Shown here one piece after another: positions 9,224 to 18,304 of a stretch of 64,000 bases of DNA. The notes below the pieces were generated by a model. It did not search any database. It saw nothing but the letters and a program-made list of their open reading frames with translations, and was not told where the DNA came from. A program made the translations under genes and the position numbers. The DNA comes from CAYRFF01 sp964423575 (GTDB lineage: Bacteria; Bacteroidota; Bacteroidia; Chitinophagales; Saprospiraceae), in assembly GCA_964423575.1 (NCBI GenBank), contig CAYRFF010000004.1, forward strand, positions 36,540 to 100,539, given 5' to 3'. The stretch's first letter is position 1. Every line of letters begins with the position of its first letter.

Positions 9224-10396
9224 TTATGTAAAATCAAAGAGTTTAGGTTCATCTTTAAAGTTTGATATCTTATAACTATAAGTCCCTTCTCCCATATCTA
9301 CCGCTACTTTTGTCATCAAGACAAGTGCTGATTCAATGGAAGGAAGTGAACCTCTTACTTTAAGCGTTTTCCTAAACGACTTATTCAAGCGTTCTATCCA
9401 GTTTGTTGTGTAAAGCATTGCTCTCACCCGGAAATCATAATTCACGTACTCAAATAGGATATGATTGTGTGCAGCATCCTCCCTGAGTTTATCCGATATC
9501 TTAGGATATACCTTCTCCCATTTATCAGCCATAGATCTTAAGCGTTGCTTGGCATCCTCAACGCTATCCTCTGGCAAATGAGGATTAAATACTGCTTTTA
9601 AATCCTGAGCTAACTCTGCTTTATGAGAAGGGCGAATCTTCTTCAGTATATTTCTTTTATAATGGAGAGTGCAAGTCTGTAATGGAGTTGTTGGAAAGAC
9701 CTGTTTTAACGCTTCCTCTATGCCACTTAAGCCATCGGATATGAAAAGGTTTACTTGTTTTACCCCTCTAGATTTTATATCCTGAGCTATCTCTGTCCAG
9801 GCGCTAGCACGCTCTGTAGGATAATTATAGATGCCCAGAACTTCTCTGATCATATCATCTTTTAAGCCTAAGAGAACATAAAATGCTTCGCTCTGTACTG
9901 TGTCGCGTCTGACTTTAACAAAGATGGCATCGATATAAATAGCTGCCCAATTCGCTTCTAAAACGCGTGTGCGCCATTGCTCCATTTCTTTATAAAAACC
10001 CTTAGTTATAGTGGAAATACTACTTTCACTATAGCTCTTACCATACAACGTTTCTATAACCTGACCAACATCTTTATTTGTTAAACCTTTAGAATATAGC
10101 TCGAAACAGGCTTCTCTTATGCGATGATTATCTTCTTGTAAAAGCTCCAGAATATAAGGCTTAAATACACCTATTCTATCTCTTGGAACCGACAATTTAA
10201 AGCCCTTGCCAAAACCAAGACTGTTTTTGGGACGATAACCGTTCCCTTTATTCTTTGGCTCAGTACTTAAAAAGGCTTGTCGTTCATAATACATTAACCC
10301 TTCCAATGTCATCTTAAACAACTCATTTAAGCCATTTTCCTCAGAAAGTTGATCACGAATGACTAGTTCTAATTGCTTTTTACTTAGTTTTACCAT
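9224..10396 (-). CDS. IS256-family (Mutator-type) transposase
   Basis: 390 residues, full length. The DDE triad is visible: Asp156 in IYIDAIFVKVR, Asp221 in LFISDGLSGI, and Glu335 in TTNWIERLNKSFRKTLKVRG; the CTLHYKRN block (Cys242, His245) is the C-x2-H signature of the family. It catalyses cut-out/circle-type transposition of its element. No frameshift or internal stop, so it may still be active. The start ATG at 10396 leaves about 90 bp to the candidate end of the element. No passenger gene. Confidence 0.95.
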   Translation of the reverse strand: MVKLSKKQLELVIRDQLSEENGLNELFKMTLEGLMYYERQAFLSTEPKNKGNGYRPKNSLGFGKGFKLSVPRDRIGVFKPYILELLQEDNHRIREACFELYSKGLTNKDVGQVIETLYGKSYSESSISTITKGFYKEMEQWRTRVLEANWAAIYIDAIFVKVRRDTVQSEAFYVLLGLKDDMIREVLGIYNYPTERASAWTEIAQDIKSRGVKQVNLFISDGLSGIEEALKQVFPTTPLQTCTLHYKRNILKKIRPSHKAELAQDLKAVFNPHLPEDSVEDAKQRLRSMADKWEKVYPKISDKLREDAAHNHILFEYVNYDFRVRAMLYTTNWIERLNKSFRKTLKVRGSLPSIESALVLMTKVAVDMGEGTYSYKISNFKDEPKLFDFT

Positions 10397-10585
10397 GGTG
10401 TCTTGTAATTTAGTTAGTGAAATATTTCAACTTTAAAATTAACTTTTTTCAAGACACTTTTTTGTCTTCCTACCACCGTCCAGACACACATTTCTATGGC
10501 GGTATCCTTCCAATACAGAACATCGTATAATGACCTACAGTTAGTTAGCACTCATTAAAAAAGTCGTTCTAACACCTAGAAACAT

Positions 10586-10615
10586 TGACCTACAGAGTAG
10601 GTCACATTAGGTTAG
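10586..10615 (-). repeat. Palindromic repeat copy 3 (inverted orientation)
   Basis: Perfect 8-bp stem TGACCTAC / GTAGGTCA with 3-nt loop, followed by CATTAGGTTAG, the complement of the CCTAATG leader of copies 1 and 2. Confidence 0.7.
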
Positions 10616-10637
10616 CTCCGAGTTACGACCATATAGC

Positions 10638-10663
10638 CGACCCCCGGAGGTGGGTCGCATTAA
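10638..10663 (-). repeat. Palindromic repeat copy 4 (inverted orientation)
   Basis: Stem CGACCC / GGGTCG followed by CATTA, so the same family and the same orientation as copy 3. The loop side is GC-rich and may extend the stem imperfectly. Confidence 0.65.
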
Positions 10664-10821
10664 ACTTTCACAGTTGTTTCCAAGTATACCTACCAGGTTT
10701 GGCACTGCATTACAAGTTATCACTAAACGAGAGCCCTAACTTTACTAAATAATTACGAACTACTGATTGTTCGTTTTATATTGTTCATTATTATTTATTA
10801 ATCGCACATTGTTAATGCTCA

Positions 10822-12468
10822 TCACAATCCAAGCGCCTTAATTCCCTGCTCAAATCTAATATCTATAGGAATCCTCGCCTCCTCAATCCTATCCAGATCT
10901 GCCTGTAGCTGTGTGCCTATTTTCCCCATCTCATTCACGAGCTTATCGACTCCGGCATAATCACCATCTCCCTGCAGAGTTAATATCAGACGCGAAAGGC
11001 TCTCAACAGCACCGTGCATCTTATCAAAATTTACTTTATAAGTTCCGTCCTCCTGACGTTCAAATGCTCCCTTTCCCCTGAAATAATTAAAGCGTATCAT
11101 ATTGGCGACTCCATGGGCACTACTTGCTCCGAAGCGCACTGAGCGAAAGATACCTGCGATAAATGTCACATAGTAATCTTCAATATTTCCTTCCATTTCT
11201 CCCATTCCCAGCAACTGCTCAACCATATAAAGTCCCAGGATATCAGCTTTACCTTCTTCCAGTGCAGAAGCATGTTCTTTCAATGCTCTTCTGACGGTTC
11301 CCTTTCCATCCAGTGTATTTTTAATCCCCAATCCATGTGCAACTTCATGGAACATCGTGTTGGCGAAGAAAGCGTCAAAGTTCACATGTCCTCTCTGTTC
11401 AGGAGTAATTAAAACATCGACAATCGGCATGAGTATCTTATCAAATTTAGCACGCATTGCATTCTCGAGCTGTAGTCTCCTGGTTCCTTTCTTCAATTGT
11501 ACCTCCTCGTCATTGGGTAAATTCTTGGCAATAGTTTTACCTCCTGAATTGGCAGCTCCGGAGAAATAAATTGCATCATAGGCGCCTAAGTCTGCATCTG
11601 TTCCGGGCTTCTCCTGTTTGTATGCTTCATCAACCGGCAGGTTTTCTTGCAATACGGGAAGAAAAGCAGCATATCTTGTAAGACGCTCACTCCATTCAAT
11701 ATCTTTCACCAGCACATAAGCCTCATAAGAAGCCTTAAAGCCATACAACTGATCTTCATAAGTTTCAATCGGTCCGATTATCAGATCAAGCGTATTATCG
11801 CGCATATCCATCCACACCAAATCGCTTTCTCTGTAATCATCGTTCAACAGTGCGTCTGCTCGTAACAGGAGATACTTCCTGAGTCCTTCGTCCTCTGCCA
11901 GTTCAGCAGCTTCTTTCAGATAGGAAGAGGCCTTGGTTAATTCCGCCTCATACTGCTTATGGAAAGGCACAGTATATAAATCACCGCTTTCATTTCTTCT
12001 CAAGTAGGTGTACAAGCTTTCTTTATCTGCTATTTCCGCTTCTGCAAATTCTTCCTTGCTCATATCCGCCGGGTAAAAATTAGCTCCATCAGGTTTATCT
12101 CCTATCCCATCGACAAAGGATTCGTTATTTCTCAATCGATCCCAGGGGCCATAATTCATTGCGGCATATTCTCTTATATCAACGTCTTGTAGTTCATTCA
12201 GCAGTTTATCCAGATCGCCATAAGCCTGTTCTTTATACAAGTCATCCATAATCGCAGATGCCTGAATCATAAGAACCAGCATTTGCTTTTCATTTTCAGT
12301 CAATTTACTTAAATCTGTAGTCAGCTTAAATGGTGCATATTCATCTACTTTTTCCCTGATACTCAGTGTAGATTCCTTTTCTTCTGACTTTTCACTTATC
12401 GTGCTTTCACAAGCAAACATAAATGGAAGGATCATAAGACTTGTCAAAATATAACAGTAACTCTTCAT
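10822..12468 (-). CDS. Zinc metallopeptidase lipoprotein, M49 (dipeptidyl-peptidase III)-like
   Basis: 548 residues from the ATG at 12468, chosen because it starts a lipoprotein signal (MKSYCYILTSLMILPFMFAC, Cys20); a start at 12504 would put 12 residues ahead of it. The zinc site is HEVAHGLG (His near 374) with EEGKADILGLYM some 45 residues on, matching the EExRAE helix of M49 enzymes. Classic DPP III has a six-residue HExxGH motif; this one has plain HExxH, as reported for some bacterial M49 enzymes. Predicted periplasmic or outer-membrane-anchored exopeptidase releasing dipeptides. A distant relative with another specificity is possible. Confidence 0.75.
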   Translation of the reverse strand: MKSYCYILTSLMILPFMFACESTISEKSEEKESTLSIREKVDEYAPFKLTTDLSKLTENEKQMLVLMIQASAIMDDLYKEQAYGDLDKLLNELQDVDIREYAAMNYGPWDRLRNNESFVDGIGDKPDGANFYPADMSKEEFAEAEIADKESLYTYLRRNESGDLYTVPFHKQYEAELTKASSYLKEAAELAEDEGLRKYLLLRADALLNDDYRESDLVWMDMRDNTLDLIIGPIETYEDQLYGFKASYEAYVLVKDIEWSERLTRYAAFLPVLQENLPVDEAYKQEKPGTDADLGAYDAIYFSGAANSGGKTIAKNLPNDEEVQLKKGTRRLQLENAMRAKFDKILMPIVDVLITPEQRGHVNFDAFFANTMFHEVAHGLGIKNTLDGKGTVRRALKEHASALEEGKADILGLYMVEQLLGMGEMEGNIEDYYVTFIAGIFRSVRFGASSAHGVANMIRFNYFRGKGAFERQEDGTYKVNFDKMHGAVESLSRLILTLQGDGDYAGVDKLVNEMGKIGTQLQADLDRIEEARIPIDIRFEQGIKALGL

Positions 12469-12591
12469 TGTAATAATTTTATTTTCGAAAAGTAAATATA
12501 GCACTTTTCATAGAGTCCGCCTGCTAATAGATCTTTTCCAAAAACAGATTTAACTTAATTTCTTTACTTTTACTTATTAAATTAGAGCGAT

Positions 12592-13761
12592 ATGAAAATA
12601 ATCCCGGTTAACGACAGTCAGACTAAAAAGCAATTTCTGGAGCTCCCAGTAGAAATCAATAAAAACAATCCCGAATATATACGCCCACTCGATAAGGATA
12701 TCGAGGCAGTATTTGACGAAAGTCAGAACAAACTCTTCAGGCGACCAAATAACTACTGCGAACGCTGGCTACTAAAAGATGACGATGGAAAAGTAATAGG
12801 CAGAATTGCTGCATTTGTCAACAGCAAGTACAAAAGTCCCGGCGATACGCAGCCTACAGGTGGAATCGGCTTCTTTGAATGTATCGATAACCAAGACGCC
12901 GCCAATATTCTCTTTAATCATGCAGTAGTTTGGCTGAAAGATAAAGGCATGGAAGCAATGGACGGTCCCATAAACTTCGGTGAAAGGGATAACTGGTGGG
13001 GACTTGTAGTTGAAGGCTTTTATGAACCATTGTACGGAATGAATTACAATCCTCCATATTATCAGACATTGTTTGAAAATTATGGCTTCAAACCCTTTTT
13101 CAATCAGTTATGCTACGCCCTGATTGTAAAAAACAGAATTGATGAAAAACATTATATCCGCCATGCAAGAATCACAGAGGATCCCGACTATCATTCAGAA
13201 CACTTGAAGATAAACAAACTTGACAAATATGCGGAAGATTTCTGCACAGTCTATAACAAAGCATTTGCAGGCCATGGTGGCAATAAAACTATGGAGTTAC
13301 GACAGGCCAAGAAGATTTTCAACTCCATGAAGGCGGTTATCGATGAGGAAATCGTATGGTACATTTACCACAAAAATGAGCCTATTGGCATCTGGCTCAA
13401 TATTCCAGACCTGAATCAATGGTTTAAATATATGAATGGAAAATTCGGTTTATGGCAGAAGCTAAAGTTCCTTTTTATAAAGAAGACCAAAAGGAATAAA
13501 CGTTTTGTTGGAATTGTATTTGGTGTTGTTCCTGAGTTCCAGGGAAAAGGAGCTGACTCCTATCTCATTCTGGAAGGGGCCAAAACAATTCAGGGGAAAG
13601 CGCTTTACGACGATTATGAAATGCAGTGGATAGGCGACTTCAACCCCAAGATGGTTTCAATTGCGAAATCTCTTGGAGCACATATCAGTAGGCGGCTTAC
13701 GACATATCGTTATCTGTTTGATAGAAATAAAGAATTCAAACGTCATCCTATGGTAGGATAA
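12592..13761 (+). CDS. GNAT-fold acyltransferase-like protein, function unknown
   Basis: 389 residues, cytoplasmic (no signal or membrane segment). The middle carries GPINFGERDNWWGLVVEGF and MNYNPPYY, recurrent in a widespread Bacteroidota/proteobacterial family annotated only as hypothetical or N-acetyltransferase. The C-terminal half has GIVFGVVPEFQGKGADSYLI, which reads like the acyl-CoA-binding strand and P-loop (Q/RxxGxG/A) of GNAT enzymes. The substrate is not known. An AT-rich 123-bp gap separates it from the peptidase read the other way. Confidence 0.7.
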   Translation: MKIIPVNDSQTKKQFLELPVEINKNNPEYIRPLDKDIEAVFDESQNKLFRRPNNYCERWLLKDDDGKVIGRIAAFVNSKYKSPGDTQPTGGIGFFECIDNQDAANILFNHAVVWLKDKGMEAMDGPINFGERDNWWGLVVEGFYEPLYGMNYNPPYYQTLFENYGFKPFFNQLCYALIVKNRIDEKHYIRHARITEDPDYHSEHLKINKLDKYAEDFCTVYNKAFAGHGGNKTMELRQAKKIFNSMKAVIDEEIVWYIYHKNEPIGIWLNIPDLNQWFKYMNGKFGLWQKLKFLFIKKTKRNKRFVGIVFGVVPEFQGKGADSYLILEGAKTIQGKALYDDYEMQWIGDFNPKMVSIAKSLGAHISRRLTTYRYLFDRNKEFKRHPMVG

Positions 13762-13840
13762 GTTATAAATTTTCTTGATAGCAAAGGTTTATAATGTATA
13801 TTTGGCCCGTCCACAAGATATCGTCAGAATAGTAAAAATC

Positions 13841-14308
13841 ATGGATTTATCATACTTCTTACCACTACATTCTCTGCTGCGCTGGCTTGTGTTATTCAGT
13901 CTACTTCTTAGTTTATTCCGTGCATATCGGGGATGGCTAAGCAATGTTGCATATACCGGAATGGATGCCAAAATAAAGAATACTGCTATTGTAACTATGT
14001 ATACTCAGGTTGCGATCGGCTTATATCTTTACTTTAATAGTCCGATTGTGGATTACTTCCTCAATAATATGAAAGAAGCAATGCACGAGACAGTTCCGCG
14101 GTTTTTCGGGATGGAACATATCACTTCTATGCTTTTATCAGCCTTCATGCTTTCCATTGGCTCCTTCCTCGCGCGTAGAAAAAGTACGGACAAAAAGCGA
14201 TTCAGAACACTTGCTATGTGGTTTACCGTCGCATTCTTCTTGATTTTCTTTTCTGTCCCCTGGTCTTTTTCACCGTTTACAGCTAGACCGGATTTTCGCT
14301 GGTTTTAA
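13841..14308 (+). CDS. Small cytochrome b-like integral membrane protein, function unknown
   Basis: 155 residues from the ATG at 13841 (MDLSYFLPLHSLLRWLVLFS); an in-frame TTG at 13775 gives a poor leader and is not preferred. Four hydrophobic helices near 6-26, 48-67, 89-109 and 122-140. Histidines lie within or next to helices (HSLLRW, HETVPRFFGMEH), the pattern that leads databases to call such Bacteroidota proteins cytochrome b-like; heme binding is unproven. Follows the GNAT-like gene by 79 bp and may be co-transcribed. Confidence 0.65.
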   Translation: MDLSYFLPLHSLLRWLVLFSLLLSLFRAYRGWLSNVAYTGMDAKIKNTAIVTMYTQVAIGLYLYFNSPIVDYFLNNMKEAMHETVPRFFGMEHITSMLLSAFMLSIGSFLARRKSTDKKRFRTLAMWFTVAFFLIFFSVPWSFSPFTARPDFRWF

Positions 14309-14391
14309 TTTCTCTTCATATCTGAGAGATTACAAGTCCTATTAAATCGCTTATTTTTGATTAAATTGTCAATAATTTAAAGTTCTCTTGT

Positions 14392-16362
14392 ATGAAACTA
14401 AGCCCAGGTATCTCTTTGCTGCTATTCTTTTCCTCTATTTCACTGTTTGCACAAAACCGACTTGACTTCCCCAATCCGCTGAATCTGACTACTGCAGTAC
14501 GTAGTTCTCATGATATCAATTTTAATATGTTCAGTGATATGGGAGCCTGGCATGCTTATTCTTTTCCAGAAAACTCAAGTGATTATGGAGCGTTCTTTGG
14601 CCCCGTTGTAATGGATTTACATGGAAGCATTATCTCAGACGCATCTTCGAAGATTCAAATTGAAAAAGATGGCAAAAACATAGACTTGTCCAAAGCTCAA
14701 ATAAGTCAGACCTATTACCCTGGAATATTGATCCTGGACCTGAACTTTGAGAATTTATTAATCCGCAGAAAGTTAATCTTTATAAATAACAGAGAGTCGA
14801 TGATTGAAACCCGGATAACTAATATCGCCTCTGAAGACATTACTTTAAAAGTTTCTTTTATCGGAGAATTCAAAAATATGGGTAAGGTCAATAAAACTGA
14901 GGACGGTATAATTTATAAGCTAAGTGAAAGTCAGAATCAATTTGAAATCCTTTTCAGGAATAAAGTCGATATATCAATAACCGATTCAACATATTCCGCC
15001 CTAATGACAACATCCAAGCTTAAATCCAGGCATAGCCTAACATTCAGTGAATCTAATTTTTACACTCTAGGCAGGGAGCAATATACACCATCCAAAGAAA
15101 ATGGAAACTTTGACACTGAATTAAGTAAAAATGAAGAAAGGTGGAGCAGGTATCTAAAAAACTACTTTTCTAAGGCAACAGACTTAAGCCAGGTGCAACA
15201 ACGACTCGCTGTCAAATCCATTGTCACGCTGATGACCAACTGGCGTTCACCTGCCGGAGATCTTCTCCACAACGGTGTTTTCCCATCCGTTTCTTATCAG
15301 GGATTTTATGGCTTCTGGAGCTGGGATTCATGGAAAATCGCTGTAGCAGTCAGCTACTTTGATACAGAGCTGGCGAAAGATATCGTGCGCAGTATGTATG
15401 ATTACATGGACGAATACGGAATGGTAGCGGACTGCATTTATTCTTTCAGCGATGAAAACAACTGGAGAGATACAAAGCCGCCTTTATCCGCATGGGCAGT
15501 TCTACGGATATACGAAGAATCCGGTGATAAGGCCTTTGTTGAAGAGATGTTACCACAGATTATCAAATACCATAACTGGTGGTATTCACATCGGGATTAC
15601 AATAAAAATATCCTTTGTGAGTATGGCTCTACAGATGGGACTCTCATCGCTGCCAAATGGGAAAGCGGAATGGACAATGCGGTAAGATTTGATGAAGCAA
15701 AACTGATACAATCGGGAGAAGAATCATGGTCCTTCAATCTGGAAAGCGTGGATTTAAATAATTATCTATTTGCTGAAAAGAAGTTCATGGCAGAACTGGC
15801 AAGCATTATAGGGAACTCCGATTTACATTCACGGTATAAGGGTGAAGCCAGGCTTTTGAAGAGGATTATTAATAATATATTTTATAACACAGAAACCGGG
15901 TATTTCTATGACAAATCCACTGAGGACAACACATTAATAAAGATTGAAGGGCCTGAAGGCTGGATTCCTTTATGGACGCAATCTGCGACTTCTTCACAGG
16001 CGAAAGGTGTAAGGGACATTATGATGAATACGAATAAATTCAACACCTTTATTCCATTACCTACACTGACGGCAGACCACCCTAAATTCAACCCAATGAA
16101 AGGTTACTGGAGAGGCCCGGTATGGCTGGATCAATTCTATTTTGGATACAGGGGCCTGATAAACTACGGTTATAAAGAGGAAGCAGCTGAATTGGCGTGG
16201 AAACTTCTGAATAATGCAGAAGGCTTGATGAAAGAAGAACCGATTTACGAAAATTATCATCCGGTAAGTGGGAAGGGACTTAATGCAAGAAATTTCAGCT
16301 GGTCAGCGGCTCATATCTTGATGATTTTGAAAGATTTAAATTCGTTGGCGGACAAGAAGTAG
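14392..16362 (+). CDS. Secreted glycoside hydrolase, GH63-like (YgjK/glucosidase family)
   Basis: 656 residues with a signal peptide (MKLSPGISLLLFFSSISLFA). The C-terminal (alpha/alpha)6 barrel shows WSWDSWKIAVAVSYFD, NNWRDTKPPLSAWAV, RGPVWLDQFYFGYRGL, and ENYHPVSGKG followed by FSWSAAH, which match the catalytic-acid and catalytic-base regions of GH63 enzymes. The N-terminal ~250 residues form a beta-sandwich. Family members invert alpha-glucosidic bonds (for example Glc-alpha-1,3 linkages or mannosyl/glucosylglycerate). A periplasmic alpha-glucosidase is the best call, specificity undetermined. A TATTTTTG box at 14352 could be its promoter -7 element but lacks a TTG partner. Confidence 0.82.
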   Translation: MKLSPGISLLLFFSSISLFAQNRLDFPNPLNLTTAVRSSHDINFNMFSDMGAWHAYSFPENSSDYGAFFGPVVMDLHGSIISDASSKIQIEKDGKNIDLSKAQISQTYYPGILILDLNFENLLIRRKLIFINNRESMIETRITNIASEDITLKVSFIGEFKNMGKVNKTEDGIIYKLSESQNQFEILFRNKVDISITDSTYSALMTTSKLKSRHSLTFSESNFYTLGREQYTPSKENGNFDTELSKNEERWSRYLKNYFSKATDLSQVQQRLAVKSIVTLMTNWRSPAGDLLHNGVFPSVSYQGFYGFWSWDSWKIAVAVSYFDTELAKDIVRSMYDYMDEYGMVADCIYSFSDENNWRDTKPPLSAWAVLRIYEESGDKAFVEEMLPQIIKYHNWWYSHRDYNKNILCEYGSTDGTLIAAKWESGMDNAVRFDEAKLIQSGEESWSFNLESVDLNNYLFAEKKFMAELASIIGNSDLHSRYKGEARLLKRIINNIFYNTETGYFYDKSTEDNTLIKIEGPEGWIPLWTQSATSSQAKGVRDIMMNTNKFNTFIPLPTLTADHPKFNPMKGYWRGPVWLDQFYFGYRGLINYGYKEEAAELAWKLLNNAEGLMKEEPIYENYHPVSGKGLNARNFSWSAAHILMILKDLNSLADKK

Positions 16363-16494
16363 ATATCAGGCAGTAAAATTTTGTATACTTTATTCAGGGA
16401 AATGAAATCCGTCATTTGTCGAAAGGCTAAAAAGGTGTAAAAAACATCAAAGGATTCATAAAATTACTATCTTGACTCAATAATTTCTTAAACA

Positions 16495-17472
16495 ATGAAA
16501 ATTGCTGTTACCGGTGCTGCCGGGCATATCGGTTCTGAAATATGTCGGCAACTTATTGCTCGTGGGCATGAAGTTGTAGCTCTCGTGCATCATAATATCG
16601 AGGCTATTGAAGGCCTTGATCTCAAGAAAGTGAATGGAGGCTTGCTTGATAAAGAGGTAATAAAAGGGCTTATCGGTGATTGCGACGCGGTTATCCATAC
16701 TGCAGGCAAAATAGGTCTTGATTATAAATTTGATCAATCGGTCTATGACGTTAACGTCAAGGGCTCAGAACTTCTTTTCGACACAGCTTACGAACTAGGA
16801 ATAAAAAAACTTATTCACTTCAGTTCAATTCAGGCTTTCAATCCGCGCCCATTTGATATTCCGGTAGATGAAAACAGAGAATTCACCAATGATGATGCAG
16901 TGTTTTACGACAGGACAAAGCGCGATTCTCATAAACTCGCTCTGGAATATGCTGCCAAGGGTCTTGATATCCTTGTCATCTGCCCTACTTCTGCAGTCGG
17001 GCCACCTGATTTCATACCATCCAAACTAGGCAAAGCAGTCATCGATATTTACAATAGAAGTATTCCGGCAGTTGTAAAAGGTGGATTTAATTTTGCCGAT
17101 GTAAGAGATATCGCTGCCGGGACCATTGATGCATTGGACAGGGGAAAAAAAGGAGAGACATACATTCTAGGTGGGAAATACTATACAATTCAAGATTTTG
17201 CCAATACAATACTGGAAATAAAAGGCAGTAAGAGGCGTCTCGTAGAGCTACCACTATTTTTGGCGTATATTGGTTTGCCATTTGTGCAAACTTATGCTAA
17301 ACTTACAGGAAAAGAACCCTTGTACGACAAGACATATTTAGATATATTGCAATCGGGAAATCAACAAATCATTATCGATAAAGCCCGACATGAATTGAAT
17401 TACGAGGTAAGGGAACTAGGCGAGACATTGCAGGATGCAATAAAGTGGTTCCGCGATACCGGCAAATTATAA
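16495..17472 (+). CDS. NAD-dependent epimerase/dehydratase, 3beta-HSD/dihydroflavonol-reductase-like
   Basis: 325 residues. Extended SDR: GAAGHIG at 7-13 binds NAD(P), HFSSIQAF supplies the catalytic Ser (110/111), and YDRTK gives Tyr138 and Lys142. The overall sequence (DAVIHTAGKIGLDYKF, DVNVKGSELLFDTAYE, LVICPTSAVGPPDF) is closest to dihydroflavonol-4-reductase and 3beta-hydroxysteroid dehydrogenase types rather than sugar epimerases. Only 6 bp separate its stop from the next start, so it forms an operon with the 5alpha-reductase-like gene. Together they could oxidise an alcohol and saturate an enone; substrate unknown. Confidence 0.82.
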   Translation: MKIAVTGAAGHIGSEICRQLIARGHEVVALVHHNIEAIEGLDLKKVNGGLLDKEVIKGLIGDCDAVIHTAGKIGLDYKFDQSVYDVNVKGSELLFDTAYELGIKKLIHFSSIQAFNPRPFDIPVDENREFTNDDAVFYDRTKRDSHKLALEYAAKGLDILVICPTSAVGPPDFIPSKLGKAVIDIYNRSIPAVVKGGFNFADVRDIAAGTIDALDRGKKGETYILGGKYYTIQDFANTILEIKGSKRRLVELPLFLAYIGLPFVQTYAKLTGKEPLYDKTYLDILQSGNQQIIIDKARHELNYEVRELGETLQDAIKWFRDTGKL

Positions 17473-17478
17473 GGTAAC

Positions 17479-18234
17479 ATGACATACGAACAATACACCT
17501 ATTTTTTATACTGCTGGATTGCATTTGCTATAGCCATATTTATTCTCCTTCACTTTGTAACTGCTCCTTATGGTCGCCATACCAAGACAACCTGGGGACC
17601 ACTTATCAGCAACCGGCTTGCATGGATAATAATGGAAATCGTAGTATTCGGAGTGATATATTACCATGCTTTCAGCGGCGTGAATAAGCAGTCACTAGTA
17701 AATATAATTATCCTGAGTCTTTTTACCTTACACTACTTACACCGCAGTCTGATTTATCCGTTCAGAATCAAGACAAAAGGAAAGAAAATGCCTGTTATCA
17801 TTATGCTGATGGGAGTAACCTTCAATCTCATAAGCGGTTTCACAATAGGATATTACCTGGGCAATTTCAGAGTTTATGAAATCTCCTGGCTTTGGAGCGC
17901 ACCGTTTATTATCGGTACTGTTCTATTCTTCATCGGTATGATTATCAATTGGCGCTCCGATACAATTTTACTAAATCTAAGGAAGCCGGGAGAAACCGGT
18001 TATAAAATCCCTTATGGCGGTATGTTTAAATATGTGAGTGCACCCAATTTATTAGGAGAAACATTGGAATGGTTTGGTTATGCGGTTTTAATGTGGAGTC
18101 TTCCGGGCTTTGCATTTTTCATTTGGACATTTGCCAATCTCATCCCGCGTGCATTATCTCATCACGAATGGTATAAAGACCATTTTCCTGATTATCCCAA
18201 AGAGAGGAAAGCCGTGATTCCTTATGTATTGTGA
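17479..18234 (+). CDS. Steroid 5alpha-reductase-like membrane protein (3-oxo-5-alpha-steroid 4-dehydrogenase family)
   Basis: 251 residues with about six hydrophobic helices. The C-terminal domain is diagnostic: GETLEWFGYAV, WSLPGFAFFIWTFANLIPRA, SHHEWY and HFPDYPKERKAVIPYVL match the steroid-dehydrogenase C-terminal domain of SRD5A and related NADPH-dependent enone reductases; IPYGGMFKYVSAPNLLGE precedes it as in the animal enzymes. Located in the inner membrane. Co-transcribed with the 3beta-HSD-like gene 6 bp upstream. Bacterial members act on unknown lipids; steroid, polyprenol or fatty enoyl substrates are all possible. Confidence 0.85.
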   Translation: MTYEQYTYFLYCWIAFAIAIFILLHFVTAPYGRHTKTTWGPLISNRLAWIIMEIVVFGVIYYHAFSGVNKQSLVNIIILSLFTLHYLHRSLIYPFRIKTKGKKMPVIIMLMGVTFNLISGFTIGYYLGNFRVYEISWLWSAPFIIGTVLFFIGMIINWRSDTILLNLRKPGETGYKIPYGGMFKYVSAPNLLGETLEWFGYAVLMWSLPGFAFFIWTFANLIPRALSHHEWYKDHFPDYPKERKAVIPYVL

Positions 18235-18304
18235 GTGGAGTTCTATGGCCGGCTTCCATTAAAACCAGAAAAAGCCCATTTTCCCTTATCTTTCTAGTGT
18301 GAGT

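Larger units (their letters stand above)
9071..10489 (-). mobile_element. IS256-family insertion sequence, about 1.4 kb
   Basis: One intact transposase with flanking noncoding ends. Candidate terminal inverted repeats are GTGTGTCT at 9071-9078 and its complement AGACACAC at 10482-10489, each followed 12-13 bp inward by AAGAC. A second inverted match, CAAAAAAGTG (9064-9073) against CACTTTTTTG (10455-10464), and AAAGTTAA near both ends of the gene also occur. Total length fits IS256 elements (1.3-1.5 kb). I could not find a target-site duplication, so the exact ends are provisional. Confidence 0.6.
10490..10821. other. 332-bp intergenic region carrying inverted palindromic repeats
   Basis: Between the IS and the end of the zinc peptidase gene. 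It holds two full palindromic units (see 10586 and 10638) and a partial one near 10529 (TGACCTAC without its partner arm). The remainder to 10821 is AT-rich with no ORF. Confidence 0.6.

Noticed and set aside
9013..9252. 79-residue ORF on the minus strand
   Set aside because: Runs from IS interior across its candidate end into a palindromic repeat; low-complexity, no motif, overlaps the transposase end.
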